This document shows, piece by piece, positions 54,932 to 64,000 of a DNA stretch of 64,000 bases (its first letter is position 1; the number at the start of each line of letters is the position of its first letter). Made by a program: the position numbers and the translations under genes. The notes below the pieces were generated by a model that was given only the letters and a program-made list of their open reading frames with translations, made no database searches and was not told the origin of the DNA. The stretch is from Cyanodermella asteris. Lineage: Eukaryota; Ascomycota; Lecanoromycetes; Ostropales; Stictidaceae. The stretch lies in NCBI GenBank assembly GCA_900618795.1, contig UYJD01000008.1:186001-250000 (forward strand), read 5' to 3'.

Positions 54932-57900
54932 AGGCGCCTTCTGAGACAGCCATGGTCACGCAAGCGCGCAGTGCGCTTGCATGGACCGAACATCATTGAG
55001 ACGACGTTACGACCCGGTATCGGATACAACTACACACAACCTTGCTGGCTATGGGCAAATTGTTCCCGAATGTTGATTGTTCACTTCACACGAGTACCCT
55101 GGCAGAGCGCCGCATACGGGACTGGTAATGGTGCATATTGAGCGATGGATCTTCTTGTTTCTCCACCAAAAAAGGACACGCGGCGCATAGAGGTGTTGCA
55201 TTGCTTAGTTCTGACTGTCTTGGCCTCGTTTCAGAGGCTGTGTATATTTCTGTATTATATGCTTATCATCATCCGAGCCCCGTGAGATGCATATTACTCG
55301 CTACAGATGAAGTTCCAAACATGTGTGCTACGTGTACACCTAGCCAGGCACGATCGATCGCAGCCGGTCTGCTCAACTTTCGACCTGCGAAAGTAGTGTG
55401 CTCGTCATTGTGCCTTACAGCACAAGTATGCTTGCTGCCCATGGCAGCTGACATAGCCTCCACGAACATCTTCTCAAACACGCCGCTAAAGCAATCGACA
55501 CCTTGCGCGTCTAGGCGTAGAAAACTGCCCCTTGGAGGCGCAGCAGCGAACATCTCTTGCCTTTGCTGCAGGTCGTGCATCCAATGACAGGTTGGGGGTG
55601 AGCATACAAACTGCCGCATGCGACGGCGCCGTCGACGTCCAGTGTGTGCAATGATGAGCGTCTCCACCGTCGTCGTCGTCGTCGTCGTGAGAGGTTAGTG
55701 GGGAGAAGAGGGTGTGTAGTCAAGTCAGCCGCTCCGGCAGTATCCATGGCTCTCTTCAGCTGAACTCCCTATTCCAGAGTGTCTCACAACGCGGCCACGA
55801 GCCAGACGTAACTCGAAGCACACACACAGAGAGGTTCTCGGCACCAACACTCAGTACGTAACGCGGAGCGAAGCGCGCCCTCGTCGTTGCTCTCGTGCCA
55901 TGCTGACTTGACGAGCTCCAATGGGGAAGCCGTCCCAGCAGCCTTGTGCACAGCTCACCAGGCGGTCCACTCCCAGCGGATCACGTCTCCTGCTCCTTCT
56001 GCACCGATTTTCAGGCCAGCACACGCTCGACGAGGGGAACAGTCGAGGTCCACGCCAGATTCCGCTCGTGGCGCCGGCGCTTCTGCAGGCCGCTTCTGAG
56101 ACCGTCCGCCTGCCCTAGGGGCAGTCCGATGGAGATTACTGGCATGAACAGGCGGAACAAGTGTCCGAGGTGAGACATGACATGGTACTGCCTGGTAATC
56201 CTCTACCTGCTCAGTCGCATTCTACCGTCTCGGGCATAGACACTGCGGAAGTCGCCTTGCTGGCACGGCAAGATCAAACGCGAAGGATTTGACGGATACT
56301 AGCTACCAGCTACCAGCGCGTGACTGGCACCTGAAGATAAGCTTCGGGATCTCAGACGATATTTCCACTCCTGAAGCGCCGTTGCTGGTCCCAAAGGTGG
56401 CCACGGTGGTCCATGGCTCGCTACAATTTGGTATCGACGCGGGCCTATCCGTAGGATGAGCCGATCTGCGATGGCCTGTCTTGGTACCCCTCACGCCTGA
56501 ATGCACGCCTGGCAAGAATGTGTTCGGGTTTCTAAGACTCAATGGCTCGGAGACATGAGCAGAGATCCCAAAGATCGCCCGTGCAGACTCATTGGTGGAG
56601 AAGACATTGACTGCAGTACGAAATCCTTCGTGCAAAGTCTACGTGTCGACAGACGATGACACAACCCAAGACCCAGCCTGAGGATGGGTCCACTTGTCAA
56701 TCGTCTGGCTCTGACGGCCGTTTCTGCGGCCTTCAGGCACAGGGGCGCTTCGAGCGAAGAGCAAATGGCCTCTCCGACGAGCTATCTCTTCCTCTGCGAA
56801 ATGTATGGTCGCAATAGGAGAGGTTCTCTATTTGGCCACAATGCAAGAATGTTACGAACTTGTACAGCCAAAGATACGGGCATCTGTATGATCTTGTTGG
56901 TTCTGGGCTTCTGGCCAAGGGTTCCGGAATTCGGAACCCGGAATTCGAGGTCGATGCTGCGATTTCAAACTGTACCCCAGTACAAGCCAATGAGGCGGCG
57001 TTGGGCGTTGCTAAGCTCATCAGGCACGGAATTTGCATTATTCTGATACGACTGGGGGCCGAGACTGATTGCGTATGCGGTCGTGAGCACAAATCTTGCT
57101 GGCATGAGCACTCATTCGTATGCTTGCAAGGTCTCGAATCCCGAGATTGACATTGTTCCTAGTCGATGTTTACGTGAATTCGTTTGCTAGTGCGGCTCTT
57201 CGCCAGGCATTTGATGACCGAGGAGTCAGCCAGGACGGACGGAGAGGTGAGATACGGCATAACGACCTGCATGGTCATGGGATGTCATCTAGCATGAACC
57301 CAGCCTGTCAGGGCTAGCAATATAGGGTGTGGAGGCAAGCTAGCTGCTGCCGTCAACGACTGTTGCCCATGCATACAGGTTCATTCCAGGCTCTGATCCA
57401 AGTACCCTGGCTCCCTGGTAGCTAAGCTCAGCACTTGGAGGAGCTACCGCAAGGCAAGATCGACCATACTCCAAATGGCCTGCGGACAAGTTCGGGTGGT
57501 TGATGGCAAATATGCAAATCGGGGATTCATGTTCATTTCTTCCGTCACATCATTACCGAGTGCTGAGATAGTATGCCGGTTCACGCCGCTCATTCGCGCG
57601 TTGGAGAAGGCGTGTCAACCACTACAAGGCCTGAACGACAGTAATTGCAGGGGCGCTTGACGCCTTCTTGGCTCTGTATCCTGATCAACAATAGTCTGGG
57701 AGGTTTCGGAGTCCCTGGCGGAATTTCCTTCTCGAGTCTTGGGTAGATGAAACAGATCGACACATGGGTGATCTGCAAACATCCACGTTGCCAGGAGCAA
57801 GACTTGGACACGGATTGTTGTTTGAGGCTTGCCAGCACTCGCCGTCAGCAAAACTGCAACCAGACCTCAGCCAGACTGGCACCGGATATGCGTTGTGTAG

Positions 57901-60900
57901 CATCCGCTTGTAAAGCGACCACCAGCTGGATCAGCAAAGGCCGGCAAAGGCGTCTCGGCAAGGTTCACTTTAGTTACCACGGCGCAGTCACTGAACACCT
58001 TTCGGGTTCCCATCGCCGCTGTCATCATTCGGTTCCTTCGCCAGGACGTCAAGCGGCCTCGGTTACTGGTAGCGAGGATGCAAGTATCAAGAAACAAGCA
58101 AGTCAAACACCGTTGCGTCTAGAGTCTGCACCGCATGATCTCCAACCAGTCAGCATGGCGCTCGGCCAGGGCTGGATTCCTGACGGCGCATCGAAGACGG
58201 CATACTGCGATCGGCAAAATGCCGTCTTCGATGCGCCGTCAATCATTCTCCCAGGCTCTCCCTTCCAGTCACTGCCATGCCTGTAGGTCCATACCGCAAG
58301 ATATTGAGGCTGAGCAATAATAGCGAAGGAACGGACAAGCTTTTCTCTCCGACGGAGTGTGCGCTGCGATCCGTCGGACAGATCATCTGGTGGTGGCGGC
58401 GCACCAAGTATAGTGGAGCACTACTGCTGTCCGAAGATCATGATGTTGGGTAAGAGAAACTCATGACAGGCGTATCGTACGGCCCGCGAGTCACACTGAT
58501 CGTTCCTGGTACGACAACTACAGCTAAGCGCGCCATGTCGGTGGGCAAAGCTAATTAGCGCGCTGAGAGTCAAGACATCCTCTTCTCCTGGCACAGTGTG
58601 GCTGACAGAGCAAGGGGCGTGGCCAGCGATGGAACGATGAGGTGTTTGCCCGACGTAGCCAACCAACGGCCCATGTTTCGCGATTTCCAGTCATCGGCCG
58701 ACGCTAACGGCGCCCGACTATGTCTCTTTTCGGTCTAGCACCGAGTTATCTCAAGAGCACTTCCCTGAGATCTCGACCAATCTTCGGCCATGAGATTGTG
58801 GTAGGACACTCTCCGGGCCAATCATTTCTACGTGGCACCAATGTGTGTGCTGTGCTGAAGAATGTACTGTACCTGCTCTCCGCAGAGTCTCTGTCCGCAC
58901 AGCACTTGCTTTATCTGGCTTGAACAAAGCTTTCGTCAGCGCCAGCATTGGCTGATGCCGAAAAGACGTGGTGGTGACTTCGGGACGATCTTAACCGCCA
59001 CGAGGGTAAGCATCAGAACATGCGGCTCTGTAACGTGCTGCCAGACATGCTCATTCGTGGGATTTGCTTTCAGCTGAGCGGAACATGACATTGCTATCAT
59101 TTCGCTCCATCCCGCCGGCGGTATCACGTCCGGAGATGAAGTCTGAACCGGTACATAAGGCGAGAGTGTTGTTGTCCTCTCCATGGCGGTGAGTCGATAT
59201 GATTGCGGCAAGGAAGGAAAATGACAGAAAGTCATCTTCTGCATGATGTGATAAGCTAAGTCTCACCTGTGTTCTGATGATGATGCGGACACGCACCGTC
59301 CCAACGCCCAGTCGGTTCCTCCAGCATACCGCGGTGACGGTTGATGGTCAGATCGTTGAGCCTCAAACAAGTCTTACAGTGGGGCATCCGTGTTGGCGGA
59401 GAAGTCTCATTGAAGTGTCGAGGCTCTTGACAGAGATCTTACACGTCTGGACTCAGTAAATTGGTACCTGATTAGTGACCTGCGCTTATCTTAATGGTCT
59501 GCGACCGAGACATGGAATTGAGGTTCGGTAGCCAAGTTCCTCTGAGCCTCAAATTCACGACTCAGCGCCGAGTACACTGTGTTGTGTACTCATCGCCGTG
59601 AAATGGACTGGCCATCCATGCTTCGGCTAGGCACACAGTGTGCAGTGCCGAGTCCACGTCGCATACCGATATCACTGCACATGGTCGCCACGCATCGTAT
59701 TCCAGAACCACAAACTTACACGAATGTTAGTCGAGCGAAACCTTGATTCGTGGCACTACGTTCTGGAGCACCATGTCGAGGCCCATCGCCATGTTCGTTA
59801 ATACTGTGCACGGCCAAACCCGCCTGTCGACCGCCGAAAGCAATTATGCTCCTGCCGGTCTGCTTACCACATCGACACTTTCTGCAGTGCCAGTCGACCA
59901 TCCATCTCTCACACACTCGCACACTGCTACGTCGGCCTTTTCTGCATGAACGCACCCTCAATGCGATAGGGGGCCTCATACACGGCCGCTTCCGATGTGA
60001 GCAGATAATCAGCAGCAGAAGTGCCCTCTTCCCAGTGGGTGTAACGCATGCTGTCGAGCACTTAATCACAAGACGGCGGCAATAGGCATTGATCTGCAAT
60101 TTCATGATGTGTTTTGATGAGTCCTGAGAGTGAAATGCCTGATTCCACGCGATTCATGCCAAAAACGATTCATGTTGGACGAAACGGGCAACAGCGCCGA
60201 AGCGGAGGAAGCTTGGACTGATGGGAACTCGAGTGCTCGACTTGCACATGACATGATGGATATGTCACACAGACGCGAACGTTTCTCCAGACTTTCAGAT
60301 GAGGAAATGTATTGGACGAGGTCAGCTCGAGCTCTTCGGACGCCACGAGCGGGCGACTCGTGGCAAATCATTGTGATGCACTGTCTCCTTTTCAAACTAT
60401 GAACACGAACTGAATTGGCAACGATTGACATGACTGAACAGACAGGGACCGGAAAGAACGATCATCACTTTTGGGGCACGTGCTGATCGTGCACAAACCA
60501 CGTTGTTCGGTTGTTGGTGTCCTCGTTCAAGCGGCATCACAGTCGCAGGCGGTTCATGCTGTCACTTCTAGCCACAACAGACCTTCCACCGCATGCGCCC
60601 CCTCGATGAGAACAAAAGTAACGAGCCAGCTAATCAAGTATGGCGGTAGCAACCACAAAAGCCTATCACCAAATCCGTGCAATGCTGCTGTGATCATGGT
60701 GGGCGTCGTGAGCACGACAGCCCACGACAGCCGCCTCCGCCGATGCTGAAACGTATCCGCATCAGATCGTCGGGACACCCCATTTCTCACCTGAATCTAA
60801 GCGTCGCATCCAAAGTTCGATGCACCGTGTATCACGATCGCTAGTGTGATGGCCAGCACCGGCCCGTCCATCGCGAACAGTTCATCGTGTGGCAGAAGTC

Positions 60901-62541
60901 GTCGATAAAGTGGAGACGGTGGAGCACAATCGGCATGCGGGCCGCTCTACGTTTCATGTGGCAGCAGAAATAGAAACACGATGCTCGACAGTCCACACAC
61001 CCCAGTCGAGGAGTCGATACCACATGTTGTGATCACGACATACAGATTAACATAGCACGAAGAAGATTTTCCAACGAATGGAGGCGCCGGCAAAGAGGAA
61101 ACGAACACCTGCCGCGCAATGCACCACCACCCACCATCTCACAGACGACCCCTGGGAAACACTCAAACTAAGCACCATGTCAGCGCCGCCAGCGCCAACA
61201 TACCCGGATATGCACGGAAGGTAGCATCTCTCATGAACCCTCACCCTCACCCTCACGGACCTGCCATTTGAGCTCAGCTTTGCCACCGCATGGACCAGTT
61301 TTTCATAATCTCGCTACCCACCAGACCTCCCGAACCGTGGCGAGGTCGATCTCTCGGGCGCCGTGAGCGGGCTGGTCCAGGACGCTCCGTGAATACGACG
61401 TTCAACACAATCCGAAACCTTGCTTTTCCTGTCCGGCGGTTAAAGAGTGACAACAATGTACAGTAGCCCCTGGAAATCACGAATGGTTTCGATACGAGAG
61501 AGATTCAGGGCCAGGCTTCAGACTCGTTGACTCTGGGTGGTGTACCCCACGAAGATCGTTTCCTGCTTTTGAGGGCCCCTTTGTTAGGTTGCTGCTTGCA
61601 CATGGCGATGCGCGTGGAAGGGTGCATGGATGCGTACATACATTCCTACTCTGTTGCACGTACGAGTGGGTCTCGATGACTTTGCATGCGATTCGGGTTT
61701 GTGTCCAATCTCGGACTTGGTCACGATTAATGCCACGCAGTCTGGGAATGGCGATTTGATGCTCAGTGCTGCCATGCTGGCTACTCGAGGAAGAAGCCGA
61801 TACCGTGATGTTGTCAAGCAATCGTGCTGTAGGAGGACAGGCAAGACACAAGGCTGATCTGACCGCGGATGCACGTGATACGACTCATGGACATTCTGAG
61901 CTACGGCTCACTGAGTTGATTCACAGCAAGGGCTATTGGGATAAGTTCATGTATTGTTGAGAGAGGCTTCTCATGCAGTGATCGGTACTGCAGCTGCCAA
62001 CAGCTGAGCTCAGTCGAATATCGTTGCTGCCTTGGTGGTCTCGCGCCTCTCAAACCGTCTGTATCCATCGAACGACTGCTCAATGTTGACCAGGACGTTC
62101 AAGATGAAGCTTTACCTTGCACACTCTCACTTGCTCCAATCTTGCGAGTTCAGACGCCAACTCATCCGAACTGCTCGACCCTGCATTCCTGTGACGACCC
62201 CAACAAAGAAGGCTGCGGGTGAGATGCTGACCGCATCGCGCATCCTGCATGTCTTCCACGCCGTAGCCATATCGGTCCCCATGGGATTGTAGACACACGC
62301 GGTCCCGATCTTCCGTCATATGTCATCACGGCCAAAATGTGCTTCCTGGTAAAATCCGATTTCATGATCAGAGGCGCATGGATCTGTCCTTCATCCACGA
62401 TGACGGCGACATAGAATGGCTGTCAAACCTGGGGAGGGTCGACAGCAGAGCCAACAGACTCCATGTCTCTGGCGTCTTCGCGCTCGAGACCGTTCCAGTT
62501 GACCATATTTCCGGCGCTCCGAGATCAGTCTGCAGGCCTCA
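54932..62541. other. 7.6-kb interval without recognisable genes
   Basis: No frame on either strand combines an ATG start, protein-like composition and plausible splice sites over a useful length. Visible items: a (GTC)n microsatellite near 55665-55690, the perfect hairpin at 58181-58241, an 8-bp-arm palindrome gagtacac/gtgtactc at 59570-59591 and three ccctca units near 61240-61258. It could hold non-coding RNAs, long UTRs or decayed DNA. Confidence 0.45.
58181..58241. repeat. perfect inverted repeat, 23-bp arms, 15-nt loop
   Basis: Left arm 58181-58203 (tgacggcgcatcgaagacgg then cat), loop 58204-58218, right arm 58219-58241, the exact reverse complement. Pairing stops at both ends. The arms are GC-rich, so RNA or extruded DNA would form a stable stem. 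Confidence 0.85.
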
Positions 62542-63690
62542 CTAGAGACCTCTCCTCCTCTTCTCGTCCGCTATCGCTGCTGCAAACAGCCTTCCAAGAT
62601 CTTCGGTACAGCGTTCGACCCCGTAATACTGAGACGTTGTATCTCCGTGCATGTAGTTTGTTTCGCTGAACTTCGGCCATTGCATGGCCTCCATTTCTTG
62701 CAGCATCGACTGCACAGATATCCCTTTAATGCTGTCCGTCGAGAAAGTCTTCGATTTGAGTCTATTGAGCTCAAGTGCTCCAGCATTTGTTGCGTCACAG
62801 CCAAACCGTCGGCGTATACAGACAATCGTGCTCCCAGTGTATCGTCGCATCAATACTGTAAAGATGGCGCGAAAGGCTTCGATTGTCTGCACACGGAACT
62901 CTTCCATAGATGCTATTCTGGTCAGTTAGGTCGAAGCTAAATCGCACAAGATAACCATACCGACAATCTCTTGAGGAATAGGAAGCATTTGGGTGTCAAT
63001 AGGACCTCCGCTTTGTCTACAGACAATACTCTGAATCCGTTGGGAATAGTCCGCTTTATCGAGGACATGCGCTATGCAAAGCCACTGAGCCGCCGTTGGG
63101 ACCATTGTCCTGGGGATTTGATCTCTGATCTTTTCGAACCAAACATCAGTGTAGAGGCTGAGGGCAGAATGAAGCATGTACTTGTCGACCAACACACAAA
63201 TGCCACACAACATTCCTAGATCCAGGACTCGTGGCACTTCATTCGACTTGCAGAAGAGAATGAGAAGCACAACGATCATGGCAGCAGCGTCGTCGTCTGG
63301 TAGAGGCAAGTCAGCAGTACCTTTCTGACTAAGAGCGCTTCCTGTCTCCCCGGACGGGTTCACGAAGAGTGCGAACACGCTGGACATCTGACTGAGATGT
63401 TGCGACGAGACTCGAAGTCGGACCGAGCTAGCAGCCGGGGAATCCCATGAGCGCCTGATATTTGCAGGCGACCAGGGAGCTTTCGTTGTCCGGACTACTG
63501 TTGCTGGACTTGAGACTTCCGGTTCGACACCTTGCAGCGCTGGTTGGTTCCAGTCGATTCGGGACACGAATGCCTTGTTCAAAGCTTCCTGAACATTGCC
63601 ACCGTAGCGAGTGAATTTGGTAAGGACCAGGACAAGGTTGCCATCGGGAATGATATCCAAAGACCATGTTGCGGGCGACGCGGCAGTCAT
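62542..63690 (-). CDS. BTB/POZ-like domain protein
   Basis: Two exons, 63690-62961 and 62912-62542, with a 48-nt intron (gtatgg...ctaactgaccagaatag), give about 366 residues. The first ATG of the frame, at 63690, starts MTAASPATWSLDIIPDGNLVLVL. The pattern of a short acidic beta-strand (DIIPDGNLVLVL), then VRLRVSSQHLSQMSSVFALF, then DLGMLCGICVLVDKYMLHSAL matches the fungal BTB-type proteins, in which the first part forms a degraded BTB fold and the second a helical dimer or cullin-facing region. The second exon (VQTIEAFRAIFTVLMRRY) continues the helical C-terminus. Partners and targets are unknown; adaptor or scaffold roles are usual for the fold. Confidence 0.7.
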
Positions 63691-64000
63691 GATGACTGGT
63701 GTACGATCACATACGGAGAAGATCCTCGAGCCGAGTGGACGAGTGGGTTGTGATGGATGTTGAGTTATATAAACAGAGGACGTCGCACCTTCGGCCACCA
63801 ATACCTTGTCCTGCTAGACGTTCTCGACGCGCGCTGTCAGAGAACAGTGAGTCTTCGATGGGGCAAGCAGCCTAGTAGGAGCGCAAGTGTTCCAGACGCA
63901 AGCAAGCTTCACCTAAGGAATGTTATCGCGGTCTAAGAGTCGTCTGCACGGAGCAACGCTTTTATTCTTCTTCCTGTCACTAGTCAAAGCACGTAGGCCA
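63691..64000. other. upstream of BTB gene to window end
   Basis: About 310 bp of presumed promoter for the BTB gene. Contains a TATA-like tatataa (minus strand near 63765). Nothing else is seen. Confidence 0.4.

Noticed and set aside
55138-55667. Overlapping open frames on both strands near 55.1-55.7 kb
   Set aside because: They start with non-ATG codons or lack protein-like composition, and they mirror each other across a trinucleotide repeat.
57747-58286. 179-codon plus-strand frame
   Set aside because: It runs straight through the perfect hairpin and has no recognisable domain; judged accidental.
60554-60900. Minus-strand frame with two hydrophobic stretches (LLWLLPPYLISWLVTFVLI) and a possible intron at about 60750-60795
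   Set aside because: Only about 47 residues follow its first ATG, no upstream exon could be built, and no family was recognised; too weak to call a gene.
61240-61258. Three ccctca units suggesting telomere-like DNA
   Set aside because: The unit differs from the fungal telomere repeat CCCTAA and has only three copies; an ordinary microsatellite.

Overview
The window is nuclear DNA of a filamentous ascomycete fungus. Most genes carry short GT-AG introns of about 45-60 nt with CTAAC/CTGAC-type branch sites. The families seen are a Ppo-type fatty-acid dioxygenase, a HET-domain protein, a CPS/KS-type diterpene synthase, fungal C2H2/fungal_trans regulators, an Asteroid-type XPG nuclease and a CYSTM protein. 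Codon and base composition look like a roughly 50-55% GC Dothideomycete; that placement is inference. I see no rRNA, tRNA or CRISPR. Exon borders were read by eye from splice consensus, frame and family conservation.

Layout. 1-7.7 kb: an allantoate-permease-like MFS transporter (-), a possible small secreted protein (+), a ferric reductase (-) and a small LEA/hydrophilin-like stress protein (-) with a perfect CRE palindrome upstream. 8.7-10 kb: an uncharacterised protein with one in-frame TAG. 10.5-14.5 kb: a large Ppo oxygenase whose P450 half has lost its heme cysteine, so it is PpoC-like. 15.6-18.7 kb: an Asteroid/XPG-like protein and a single-pass membrane protein. 20.3-25.6 kb: a decayed diterpene synthase cut off at its 5' side by a ~1 kb inverted-repeat element, followed by an intact cytochrome P450; this looks like the remains of a small terpene locus. 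26.9-29.7 kb: a C2H2 + fungal_trans regulator.

30.7-38 kb is a sugar-use neighbourhood. A GH127 beta-L-arabinofuranosidase-type enzyme and a sugar transporter are divergently transcribed from one 785-bp promoter region, and an alpha-arrestin with a PPxY motif lies downstream. 38-40.3 kb: a HET-domain gene that needs one frame change. 42.2 kb: a three-exon CYSTM protein. 43.9-49.9 kb: an intronless gene for a ~1990-residue low-complexity, coiled-coil, probably nuclear protein. 53.4-54.9 kb: an intronless C2H2 zinc-finger protein alone between about 3.5 kb and 7.6 kb of DNA without recognisable genes; the larger gap contains a perfect 23-bp-stem hairpin. 62.5-63.7 kb: a BTB-type protein.

No wholly new multi-gene system is evident. 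The points most worth a second look are the interrupted diterpene synthase, the cysteine-less Ppo enzyme, the GH127/transporter/arrestin group and the isolated C2H2 gene.
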